Below, piece by piece: positions 25,466 to 33,176 of a stretch of 64,000 nt of DNA; the stretch's first letter is position 1; each line of letters begins with the position of its first letter. The DNA is from Gammaproteobacteria bacterium (GTDB lineage Bacteria > Pseudomonadota > Gammaproteobacteria > Pseudomonadales > Azotimanducaceae): NCBI GenBank assembly GCA_028824555.1, contig JAPPDJ010000143.1, positions 1 to 64,000 on the forward strand, written 5' to 3'. The notes under the pieces are model-generated. The model saw only the letters and a list, made by a program, of their open reading frames with translations. It was not told where the DNA came from and did no database searches. The position numbers and the translations under genes were made by a program.

Positions 25466-26215
25466 CTAGCGAAAGTCGTCCGCCGCATCCTGCGGATCGA
25501 AGCCGACCGTCTCCTTCGAGTGCGAGAGGTCGCGATAGCCCCAGCGGTTGTTGGAGTTGGCGAAGAGGATGTCGTAGCGGAGGGCGCCTGGCGCGTCCAC
25601 GCAGAGTTCCAGCATGTTGACGATGTCGCGTTTCGAGCACCAGACGCTGTAGTCGCGGGGGCGGCCTGGACGGTCGGGGGCGTTGACGTAGCCGAGACGG
25701 ATGCAGAGCACGGAAAGGTCCGTGGTGTCTGCGTAGAACCGCCCGAGCGCTTCGCCCCACACCTTGGTGCTGCCGTACACGCCGGCGGGGCGGGGTGGCA
25801 TGGTGTGGTCGATCATCGGCCACTCGCTTGGCACGTTGGCGTAGTCGCCGGCGACCATGGAGCGGTAGGGTTCCTCGGTTTCCCAGCCAGAGACGGTGGC
25901 GCCGCTGCTCGCGAAGATGACGCGGCGGCAGCCGGCCTCGCGCGCGGCTTCGTACACGTGGCGGGTACCGGCGACGTTGGTTTGCAGGAGTTCGTTGAAG
26001 GGGAAGCTCTCGCCGGCCTTGGCGGCGAGATGCACAACGGTGTCGATGCCGTCGAAGGCGGGACGGATGGCGTCGAAATCGCCGAGGTCCGCTTGGGTGG
26101 TGGGGATGCCCGGCACGTCGCTCCGGTTGAGTGCCGAGAGTTCGGAACGGGGTTCGAGGCGTTCACGTAGCGCGGTGCCGATGAGTCCGCTCATGCCAGT
26201 GACGAGAATCTTCAT
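25466..26215 (-). CDS. NAD-dependent epimerase/dehydratase (extended SDR)
   Basis: A 249-residue short-chain dehydrogenase/reductase of the extended type. The NAD-binding motif VTGMSGLIGTALRERL is at the N-terminus; DTVVHLAAKAGE, VIFASSGATVSG and the catalytic YGSTKVWGE (YxxxK) follow. The general look is that of uronate dehydrogenase or nucleoside-sugar epimerase relatives. It overlaps the LLM oxidoreductase gene by 4 nt (ATGA) and so is the second gene of that operon. The gap 25283-25465 to the convergent transporter gene shows nothing recognisable. Confidence 0.8.
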   Translation of the reverse strand: MKILVTGMSGLIGTALRERLEPRSELSALNRSDVPGIPTTQADLGDFDAIRPAFDGIDTVVHLAAKAGESFPFNELLQTNVAGTRHVYEAAREAGCRRVIFASSGATVSGWETEEPYRSMVAGDYANVPSEWPMIDHTMPPRPAGVYGSTKVWGEALGRFYADTTDLSVLCIRLGYVNAPDRPGRPRDYSVWCSKRDIVNMLELCVDAPGALRYDILFANSNNRWGYRDLSHSKETVGFDPQDAADDFR

Positions 26216-27033
26216 GCTTGCATCCTCTCCCGCGCGGCGACCAGCAAGTCGAGGCGCTGGCGGTATTCGTCCGCGTCTCGGTAGCGACCGCCAAAGACGA
26301 ACCGTGATGCGCCGGCCTCTGCCAATGCCTGCAAGTTGTCGGCGGCTGCACCCGCGTCACTCGGCAGGCCGCCCATCACGACCACCTCGCCCACCTCCCG
26401 ACCGGCCTCGTCGCAATACTCCGCGTATTGCGCCTTGCGCGCCGGCAGCATTGAAGCCGTCATGCCCATCGGCAGCCAGCCATCGCCATAGCGCGCCGCG
26501 CGCTCAAGCGCGTGGGGCGGGGCGCCGCCGACATAGATAGGCGGCGCTTTGGGTTTGGGTCGGAACAGGAAGCTCTGGCCGTGGGCCGTTACGACGTCGT
26601 CGTCGCCATCAAAGCAGTCGCGCAGGAACGCGAGGGTCTCGTCCGAGATGCGTCCGCGGGCGCGGCGGTTGACTCCCAAGGCGCGGAACTCGGGGTCCAT
26701 CCAGCCGATGCCGACGCCGAGCAGCAACCGGCCGCGGGAGAGCTCCTGGATGCTGGCGACCTGCTTGGCGGTTGGCAGTTGCGGGCGGTACGGCAGAATC
26801 AGAACGCCGACCCCCACGCGAATGCTCTTGGTCAGGCCCGCAAGCCAGGCGAGGGAGACCAGCGGATCAACGTAGCGCCCGCCGGAACCCTCCGCGTCGT
26901 CCGGCGGGATGGCGATGTGGTCCACCACCCAGATGGACTCCATGCCGGCGTCCTCCGAGGCGAGCGCGCAGGTCGCCATGGTGTCCGCGGTGGATTGCTC
27001 GCCCATGTTGCGCAGCGTCACGCCTATGTGCAT
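26212..27033 (-). CDS. LLM-class flavin/F420-dependent oxidoreductase
   Basis: A 273-residue luciferase-like monooxygenase family protein (TIM barrel). Typical segments: IGVTLRNMG, SIWVVDHIAIPPDD, SLAWLAGLTKSIRVGVGVLILPYRPQLPTAKQVASIQ, GRLLLGVGIGWMDPEFRALG, and PPIYVGGAPPHALERAARYGDGWLP. Members use FMN or F420. ATG at 27033 is preceded by AAGGAGAA. It is coupled with the downstream SDR gene, and a separate F420-type nitroreductase relative lies at 60867, which hints weakly at F420 use. Confidence 0.85.
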   Translation of the reverse strand: MHIGVTLRNMGEQSTADTMATCALASEDAGMESIWVVDHIAIPPDDAEGSGGRYVDPLVSLAWLAGLTKSIRVGVGVLILPYRPQLPTAKQVASIQELSRGRLLLGVGIGWMDPEFRALGVNRRARGRISDETLAFLRDCFDGDDDVVTAHGQSFLFRPKPKAPPIYVGGAPPHALERAARYGDGWLPMGMTASMLPARKAQYAEYCDEAGREVGEVVVMGGLPSDAGAAADNLQALAEAGASRFVFGGRYRDADEYRQRLDLLVAARERMQA

Positions 27034-27121
27034 CCGTTCTCCTTCACGTGCTGTTTCAACACGCGAGAGCATAGCGGCTCGTGACCCGCTGTCGGTCGCG
27101 CTCCGGAGCTCCTGCCGAGAG

Positions 27122-27724
27122 CTATGCCGCAGAGGGCCTCTGGAACAAGTGCGGCAAGTAGCGGCGTGCCTTGGCAAGCAGTTCGTCTTCCTTGGTGCTG
27201 CGGCCCGGCTGGCGGGTGACGCGGTGGCTTAGCCAGTTCCACATGCGGGCGATGCCTGGGTCCGAGGCCGGCACGGCGTCGCGGCCTTCGAGGCCGAGGT
27301 GGGTGTTGACCCAGGCGGCAATCTGCACGGGAGTGCTGAGGTCCAGCACGGCTCTGCGGCGTCGGAAGCCTTGCCTCGCAGCGCCGCGATGGGCGTGGCC
27401 GTGGCGCTTCATCTGGCCAAGCAGGACGCGGGAGGCACGGGAGTCCTGCATCAGCGCGTCGAGGTCGCCGGTATGCCTCGCCAGCACTTCGCGCCACTCG
27501 TCGCTGCGCTCGGCCTTTTCCATCAGGGTGCCGATGGCATGAGCCGCTCGGTCGCGCTCGCGCATTCCGCCGTTCAGGGCGCGGTCAAAGATCTCGCGCC
27601 AAAGGCCGGGGTCGCGAACGTGGCTGCGGCACGGGCAGGCGTCACGGAGTGCCGCACAGCGAATGTCGTAGCCGGAATCGCCGAGCGCTTTCAGCAGGCG
27701 GTCGGCATCACGGGCCTTAGACAT
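27122..27724 (-). CDS. Hypothetical protein with helical-repeat look
   Basis: A 200-residue soluble protein, not assigned to a family. The N-terminal half reads DIRCAALRDACPCRSHVRDPGLWREIFDRAL and AAHAIGTLMEKAERSDEWREVLARHTG, resembling HEAT-like helical pairs with a CPCR motif. A basic middle (HGHAHRGAARQGFRRRRAV) is followed by ATPVQIAAWVN-like and WNWLSHRV helices. ATG at 27724 is chosen; the upstream extension is Cys/Pro-rich and unlikely. It ends 88 nt before the LLM oxidoreductase start on the same strand. Function unknown. Confidence 0.6.
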   Translation of the reverse strand: MSKARDADRLLKALGDSGYDIRCAALRDACPCRSHVRDPGLWREIFDRALNGGMRERDRAAHAIGTLMEKAERSDEWREVLARHTGDLDALMQDSRASRVLLGQMKRHGHAHRGAARQGFRRRRAVLDLSTPVQIAAWVNTHLGLEGRDAVPASDPGIARMWNWLSHRVTRQPGRSTKEDELLAKARRYLPHLFQRPSAA

Positions 27725-27860
27725 ATGGGGATTCCCTACGCACAGAGGAAGAAACCGTAACGCAATTTGGCAGTAGGTGCATCTTGGAACTGGACCCCCG
27801 GAGCACGTCAAAAAAAGTGTGACAAGCTTCGGTGCTCGGGGCTGAGCGGTGCGTCCCGAA

Positions 27861-28922
27861 TCAGGAAGCCGCCCATTCGAGCCACCAGCCGTGCGGCGAG
27901 GCCCTAGCCAGCAGTTCCGAGGGCGCTGCCGAGCCGTCGCGATAGCGGGTCAGCGTGAGTTCCATGATGTCGGCGCTCTCGCCCTCGAGCGCGACGCGCC
28001 AGACCTCCCGGCTTCGGCTGGCGTCGATGAGGACCGTTTCCATGCGCTCGCGCGCCGTACGCGGGAACTGGTAGAGGGCCACCGTCGTGTAGACGGTCAG
28101 GGCCTCGTCCTTGGGCGCCTCCGCGAGCAATTGCGGGAGGGTCTCCACGGCATCCCCCCCGAACAGCCGGACCGGGTGCGTGCGAAGTTCCTCGGCGGCG
28201 TCCACCAGGCGCTGGTGGCGCTCGACATGCTCCGGCCAGATAAGCGCCCGCAGCCACAGCAGAGCCTCCGGGTCGAGCGCGTCGATCGGGTCGAGGTCCA
28301 CTCCGACGCGCCCGCCGACCGCGATGTGCCGCTTGAGCTCGGGCAGCCCGTCGCCGCGGAGTTCAGCCTCGAGCTGGACGACTGCACCAGCATCGCCCCA
28401 ACGGAGGACTTCGCGGCCGCCGTGCGTGTAACGGATGCCGTACCGATCGAAGTTCAGGTTGAGGCCCGCGCTTGCCCCGAGGTCGATCAGGTGCAGCGGA
28501 CGCCCCTGCGCCTCCCTGGATACCACGGAGAACGCCGGGACGAGGCACGTGCATCGGCGTACGACGTTCGTCTGCGTGCGACGCGTGCGCACCAGTTCGG
28601 CAACCTCGCCGGCATGCGTGCGGCAGAAGTCGCGGAAGTCCGCCGCGGCCGGCGCCATCGGTCGGGGCTTGCCGGACACGATCGGATAGTGTGCGGCGAG
28701 AGGATGCGTAACACCGCGCAGCAGCAGGTACTGCGCGGCGCCGAACAGCATGTTCGGAGGCGGTTGATGCGGTCGCGTTTGCGCGGCGAGCGCCAGCAGG
28801 TCGGGGCTCTCGGACACCGCGTACGCGAGTTCAGCGTAGAGCGGCGATGCCAGCTCCATGGCCTCTACGCGCCCGAAGCGATGGAAGAGTGCGCGCAGGC
28901 GCTCGGGGCTTCGCGCGGTCAA
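27861..28922 (-). CDS. DUF2332 family protein (probable TTG start)
   Basis: A 353-residue member of DUF2332, an uncharacterised family with a methyltransferase-like core: HLIDLGASAGLNLNFDRYGI resembles a SAM-binding loop, followed by RVGVDLDPIDALDPEALLWLRALIWPEH and VYTTVALYQFPRTARERM. The start is placed at the TTG at 28922, which overlaps the stop of a small upstream open frame as TTGA and leaves SPERLRALFHRFGRVEAM as the N-terminus, typical of the family. A longer reading from 29072 is possible but has an Arg-rich, unconvincing N-terminus. Confidence 0.7.
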   Translation of the reverse strand: MTARSPERLRALFHRFGRVEAMELASPLYAELAYAVSESPDLLALAAQTRPHQPPPNMLFGAAQYLLLRGVTHPLAAHYPIVSGKPRPMAPAAADFRDFCRTHAGEVAELVRTRRTQTNVVRRCTCLVPAFSVVSREAQGRPLHLIDLGASAGLNLNFDRYGIRYTHGGREVLRWGDAGAVVQLEAELRGDGLPELKRHIAVGGRVGVDLDPIDALDPEALLWLRALIWPEHVERHQRLVDAAEELRTHPVRLFGGDAVETLPQLLAEAPKDEALTVYTTVALYQFPRTARERMETVLIDASRSREVWRVALEGESADIMELTLTRYRDGSAAPSELLARASPHGWWLEWAAS

Positions 28923-29062
28923 AACAACGCCACGGGATTGACGGCGTTCGGGATGGCGTCCGAGATACCGTCGGAGCCAAGCACCGCCAGCCAGCGCTCG
29001 CGCAGCCCCTTCACGTCGGCGGGCACGGCCAGGGACCAGTCTTTCTCGAGCTGCAGCGCCAT
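28919..29062 (-). CDS. Small 47-residue protein coupled to the DUF2332 gene
   Basis: An ATG-initiated open frame of 47 codons, composition normal for a protein: it contains EKDWSLAVPADVKGLRERW and DGISDAIPNAVNPVALF. Its TGA overlaps the proposed TTG start of the DUF2332 gene by 4 nt. No family is recognised. It is either a real co-translated small protein or the N-terminal part of the DUF2332 protein displaced by a frameshift. Confidence 0.4.
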   Translation of the reverse strand: MALQLEKDWSLAVPADVKGLRERWLAVLGSDGISDAIPNAVNPVALF

Positions 29063-29170
29063 GACGGTTCACCCCGTGTTTCGCGGGATGCTATCCCACG
29101 CCCGTGGGGATCCTCGGCTCAAGCACCTCGGAGCGGCCCACCCCCCAACCGAAGCGGCGATAATGCCGAC

Positions 29171-29836
29171 ATGAACGCGCCTTCACATCCGGATGCGGCG
29201 GCTCGGCCCGCCAACGAGCAATCCCCCAGCCTCGCGAAGGCCGCCACCGTCACCGTTCTCGCCTTTGCCGGCGGCTTCGTCATCATGTCGCTCGAACTGC
29301 TCGGCGGCCGGATGTTGGCACCGTGGTTCGGCAGCAGCATCTATGTTTGGGGCAGCATCATCACCGTTTTCATGCTGGCGCTCGCGCTCGGCTACTTGGT
29401 GGGCGGGCGGCTTTCCCTGCACGGGCCAACGCTAACCCGGTTCGCCGTCATCTTCCTCGGCGCTGGCTGCATTCTCGGACCGCTAGCGCTTGCCGCCGAA
29501 CCCATCACCACGTGGGTTTTCGACCGCATCCACGACCCGCGCTACGGCAGCCTCGTGGCAGCTCTCGCGCTCTTCGTGGCACCGACGGTGGTTCTCGGCA
29601 TGATCTCGCCGTATTCCGTGAGCCTTTTGGTGCGGGTGCGGGAAGAGTCCGGCAAGGTCGCCGGCACGCTCTACTTCGTCTCCACCATCGGCAGCGCGTT
29701 GGGCACGCTGGCGACGAGTTTCTATTTCGTGCTCTGGTTCGAGGTGAACAACATCATCATCACGCTCTCGGCCACGCTGCTTGCGTTGGGAGTCGCTGCA
29801 GTGGCGCTCGATCGGGTGAGCGTGCATGGGCGCTGA
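29171..29836 (+). CDS. Membrane half of a split spermidine-synthase-like protein
   Basis: A 221-residue integral membrane protein with about six helices. Segments such as FAGGFVIMSLELLGGRMLAPWFGSSIYVWGSIITVFMLALALGYLVGG and GMISPYSVSLLVRV...GTLYFVSTIGSALGTL match the membrane domain found N-terminal to the spermidine-synthase domain in fused transporter-like proteins. The catalytic half is encoded separately, just downstream. Substrate and direction are unknown. The stop at 29834-29836 overlaps a potential ATG (29826) of the second gene. Confidence 0.8.
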   Translation: MNAPSHPDAAARPANEQSPSLAKAATVTVLAFAGGFVIMSLELLGGRMLAPWFGSSIYVWGSIITVFMLALALGYLVGGRLSLHGPTLTRFAVIFLGAGCILGPLALAAEPITTWVFDRIHDPRYGSLVAALALFVAPTVVLGMISPYSVSLLVRVREESGKVAGTLYFVSTIGSALGTLATSFYFVLWFEVNNIIITLSATLLALGVAAVALDRVSVHGR

Positions 29837-29860
29837 CGCGTCGATGGCGCAGAAGACTCG

Positions 29861-29943
29861 TAGCCGTATATGCGAGCGAACGCGAGCACGAAGGCCAACA
29901 GTTCGCGCGAGCGAACCGCCGACGCGCGCTTCAGGGCGCGCTA
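29861..29943. repeat. Palindromic repeat P2, copy 3, inside the split spermidine-synthase locus
   Basis: Begins TAGCCGTATATGCGAGCG and has the hairpins AGTTCGC-GCGA-GCGAACC and GCGCGCTTCAGGGCGCGC. It sits exactly between the membrane and catalytic halves of the locus, upstream of the likely signal peptide of the second gene. In the frame of that gene it is free of stops and encodes an Arg-rich stretch (ICERTRARRPTVRAS). Confidence 0.85.
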
Positions 29944-29951
29944 GCGCCGCG

Positions 29952-30857
29952 TTGCGGTGGAGCCTAGCGTCGCTCCTGCTGCCACTCTTCTTCGCAGCAT
30001 CTCCTGCCGCCGGGGCGTGGGGCGCCGAGGTGATCCACCGCGAGCAGTCGCTCTATCAGACCATCCTCGTCGTCCGCCGGGGCGATCTGCTGTGCCTGCA
30101 GTTCAGCACCCGGCAAGAACGGCGCAACCAATCCTGCCGCGACGAGACGGACCCGAGCCGCCTAGTGTTCGGCTACACCCGCATGATGCTGGCCGCATTG
30201 CTGCTGAACCCAGAGCCGGAACGCATCTTCATGGCTGGCCTCGGTGGCGGCTCGCTGGTGGTGGCGCTGACCGACCTGCTGCCCGAAGCCACCATCGACG
30301 TGGTGGAGATTGATCCCGCCGTGGTGGACGTCGCGCGCCGCTTCTTCGAATTTGAGCCGGGCTCGCGCACAAGGGTGATTGTTCGCGACGCCAGGGTGTT
30401 CGCCAAGCGGGCGCTCCGGGAGGGTGCCAGCTACGATCTCATCCTCCTCGACGCCTACGGTGGCGACTACATTCCGGAGCACCTGATGACCGCCGAGTTC
30501 TTGGAGGAAGTCGGGGAGCTTCTCGCGCCCGGTGGCGTGGTGGTGGCCAACACCTTCGCCCACAGCCAACTCTACGACCACGAGAGCGTCACCTACCGCC
30601 AGGTGTTCGGGCCTTTCTACAACCTCAAGCGCAACGACAGCGACAACCGCATTGTCCTCGCGATGAACGATTCGCTGCCGCCCAAGGAACTGCTCACGAG
30701 CAACGCCAACCGCTGGCGGGGCGCAATGCGGCCGCTCGGAGTCCCGGTTGCCTCCTATCCGAGAGCCCTGACGACCCGCATCGACTGGGACCGGGACAAG
30801 CGGGCCCTGACGGACCAGTACTCGCCGGCAAACCTGCTGCGGGAAAGGCCGCGGTGA
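29952..30857 (+). CDS. Spermidine-synthase-like protein, catalytic half with signal-type N-terminus
   Basis: A 301-residue protein from TTG at 29952. It starts RWSLASLLLPLFFAASPAAG, which looks like a signal peptide or single membrane anchor. The Rossmann core follows: MAGLGGGSLVVAL (nucleotide loop), IDVVEIDPAVVDVARRFF, VIVRDARVFAKRA and LILLDAYGGDYIPEHL (Asp/Tyr of aminopropyltransferases). If translation started at ATG 29826, repeat P2 would be translated as an Arg-rich leader. Which start is used is unresolved. True polyamine synthesis is not established for this subgroup. Confidence 0.75.
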   Translation: MRWSLASLLLPLFFAASPAAGAWGAEVIHREQSLYQTILVVRRGDLLCLQFSTRQERRNQSCRDETDPSRLVFGYTRMMLAALLLNPEPERIFMAGLGGGSLVVALTDLLPEATIDVVEIDPAVVDVARRFFEFEPGSRTRVIVRDARVFAKRALREGASYDLILLDAYGGDYIPEHLMTAEFLEEVGELLAPGGVVVANTFAHSQLYDHESVTYRQVFGPFYNLKRNDSDNRIVLAMNDSLPPKELLTSNANRWRGAMRPLGVPVASYPRALTTRIDWDRDKRALTDQYSPANLLRERPR

Positions 30858-30910
30858 GAGGTGGTCGTGGCGCCGCCATCCAGGCGGGCCGCAAGCCCCT
30901 CGCTGCACTT

Positions 30911-30960
30911 CCAGGTAAGTCGGACTTTGCCGCGCCGGCGGTGAAGCGCGACTTACCTGG
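30911..30960. repeat. Inverted repeat with perfect 12-bp arms
   Basis: CCAGGTAAGTCG (30911-30922) and CGACTTACCTGG (30949-30960) are exact inverse copies around a 26-nt GC-rich centre. It abuts P2 copy 4 directly. It lies between convergent genes, 53 nt after the spermidine-synthase-like stop; a role as terminator or as a separate mobile palindrome is possible. Confidence 0.8.
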
Positions 30961-31042
30961 TAGCCGTAGCTGCGAGCGAACGCGAGCACGAAGGCCAGCA
31001 GTTCGCGCCAGCGAACTGCCGACGCGCCCTACAGGGCGCGCT
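30961..31042. repeat. Palindromic repeat P2, copy 4
   Basis: Begins TAGCCGTAGCTGCGAGCG. Hairpins: GCAGTTCGC-GCCA-GCGAACTGC and GCGCCC-TACA-GGGCGC. Its last bases (CTA, 31041-31043) provide the TAG stop of the minus-strand outer membrane barrel gene. Confidence 0.85.
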
Positions 31043-33176
31043 ACCACCGCGCCTCCACCAGCAACCCCACCACCCGGTTCGAATAGCGCGGCATCGCACG
31101 GCCAGTCGTCAGGACGTTGCGAATCGTGTCCATCGCCACGCCATCGAACGCCCAATCGGCACTTCGGTAGCGTTCGCCGTAGTGGCGCAAGGCCAACGTG
31201 ACTCGGTCGCTGTAGCGGTATCGAACCGTGATGTCGAGAGAAGATTGTTCGGAGACGAGAGCCGGGAAGATGGAGGCCGCCGCCGGCGTCTCGGCCAACG
31301 AACGGGTGGTCCGGTACACGCCTTCCCCGGAAGAGCGTACGTATGCGAAGGAAAGGTGCAGCCGGTCGTTTGCGAGCAGACTGGATTCGAGTGTGACGCC
31401 GTGGGCAGCCACGACGTCGCGGCTGGTGGACCACCAATCCGCCACACCAAACGCCCCGCTTCCCGCACTCGAAAAAGCGGCTCGCTGCCCGTCGTAGAAA
31501 CCGGACAGAGTGGCCTTCATCCCGAACGCATAGCTGAAGTCCACGCCCCAGCCTCGGTCTTCGTCGTGGAGGCGGCCCAAGGCCGAGTCGGGGTAGTCGT
31601 TCCTGCGCCGGTCGGCATAGAGGCCGAGCGACAAGCCGGAAGCGCCCACGTCACCATGCAGCCGCGCCTTCCACCCGCGCTGCTCCCGTTCGGCTTGGTG
31701 GAACCGCCGCGTAAGCGGGTTGTTGGTGCCGCGCGCTTCGAATGCCGCTGCCCGACGCTCCCCTCGCGAGGCCTTGAGGGTCGCCCCCAAGCTGCGCCAG
31801 CGGGCAGCGGCTTCGAGCCAAAGCCCCGCCTCCTCGTTTCGAACCACCTCTGGCCGCGAACCCGACGAAACCTGTCGGCCGAGGGCAGCCTTCGATGCGC
31901 CCGCCGCCAGTCGCACGCCACGCGGCAGCCGATAGCGCAGGCGTAACTCCGTGCGGTGGCGGTCGAAGCCATGCGCGCGGTTGGTGCGCGCCGGCATCGC
32001 CACCAAGTCGCCGAGCACCGGTGTCCAGGTTCGAAGTGGCGTCCGGTTGTTTCGCTGCAATCGACGATGCGACACATCGAGTCGCAGTCGCCCGGTGACG
32101 CGGCTCACAGCCCGCACCGATCCCGCAAAGCCATGAATGTGGCCTTCGAGACTCGGCGCCGGAGGCGGGAATCCAGCAAGGGCATCCCCCGCGGCCCCGG
32201 AGACGAACGCCTCGTCCTGGTGCCCTCGCGACCACGACAGCCGGCTGTGGATGCTGGTGCGACCCAAGGTGGAACGTGCGGTCCACGACAGTGTGCGCAG
32301 CGCGTTGCTCGGTGCGAGGGATTTGCGGCCCATGGGCACGGGACCGGGATATGCACTCTCCCACGCCAGCGCCGGCGTGGTGTTGGCGAAGCGCGCTTCG
32401 CGCGCTTCGACGGCGAGCAGCCAGGGGCGCGCTCGAAAGCTGGCGCGCACGCCAAACGCTTCCGTCCGGTAATCCACGGGCTTGGGCAAGATTGCCGCTT
32501 GGTAGAGGAAGTCCGCCCCCGTTTCCTCCGTGCCACGCTTGGTCTCGCGCAGGTAGTCGGTGTGCAGTCGCCAACCCGGGCTCGGCTCAAAACGCCAAGC
32601 CGCGCCGACGCGACGCCGATGGGTAGCGAAGCGAAAGGACCGCGCCGAGTTCAGATCGGCCATGGCGGCGGTGTCGTAGGCCTTGGTCCAATCTGCCGGC
32701 AGCGACAGCGAGCCACCGTCGGCCCTGACATAGGGCGTGCGCCCATCGACCGCAACGTTGCGCGGCGTCTCCCGCCACTGCAACGTCGTCGTGCCGGCAC
32801 TCGGATGGGCGAACAGCACACGAAGTTGCCGGGCATCCAGCCCCAGATCGGCACCTTCGACAGTCGCCATGCGACCATCCTCGCCGCTGTAGCGAACGTT
32901 GACGGCGACATCCGCATGATTGCCGTCGCGGTCCAGTCCGTTGTCCCGCCCGAACCGAGGCTCTGCCTCTGCCACCGCCAACACGCCGGCCGCGACGCTC
33001 CCTTCACGACGAAACGCGTCGTCGAACGGGCAAAGCCGACATCGCCATCGGTCCGTGCGTGCCTTGGTGTAGTCGGCCGTGAGTGGCTCCCCAGACGCCG
33101 CCACTCCCGACTCGGCCACAGCAAACAAAAGGGCTGCGACGCACCAGTTCCCAAGCGGGCACCGCCTCGCGTTCAT
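31041..33176 (-). CDS. MtrB/PioB-family outer membrane beta-barrel of a porin-cytochrome complex
   Basis: A 711-residue secreted protein: signal peptide (about 1-27), then a short plug-like region with CRLC (C46-x-x-C49), the N-terminal CXXC hallmark of MtrB, then many alternating amphipathic strands ending in VVGLLVEARW, a C-terminal aromatic residue as in outer membrane proteins. MtrB/PioB barrels hold a decaheme cytochrome in the outer membrane and carry electrons across it. The start overlaps the stop of the decaheme gene as ATGA, so the two are co-translated. Individual strands cannot be counted reliably by eye. Confidence 0.85.
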   Translation of the reverse strand: MNARRCPLGNWCVAALLFAVAESGVAASGEPLTADYTKARTDRWRCRLCPFDDAFRREGSVAAGVLAVAEAEPRFGRDNGLDRDGNHADVAVNVRYSGEDGRMATVEGADLGLDARQLRVLFAHPSAGTTTLQWRETPRNVAVDGRTPYVRADGGSLSLPADWTKAYDTAAMADLNSARSFRFATHRRRVGAAWRFEPSPGWRLHTDYLRETKRGTEETGADFLYQAAILPKPVDYRTEAFGVRASFRARPWLLAVEAREARFANTTPALAWESAYPGPVPMGRKSLAPSNALRTLSWTARSTLGRTSIHSRLSWSRGHQDEAFVSGAAGDALAGFPPPAPSLEGHIHGFAGSVRAVSRVTGRLRLDVSHRRLQRNNRTPLRTWTPVLGDLVAMPARTNRAHGFDRHRTELRLRYRLPRGVRLAAGASKAALGRQVSSGSRPEVVRNEEAGLWLEAAARWRSLGATLKASRGERRAAAFEARGTNNPLTRRFHQAEREQRGWKARLHGDVGASGLSLGLYADRRRNDYPDSALGRLHDEDRGWGVDFSYAFGMKATLSGFYDGQRAAFSSAGSGAFGVADWWSTSRDVVAAHGVTLESSLLANDRLHLSFAYVRSSGEGVYRTTRSLAETPAAASIFPALVSEQSSLDITVRYRYSDRVTLALRHYGERYRSADWAFDGVAMDTIRNVLTTGRAMPRYSNRVVGLLVEARW

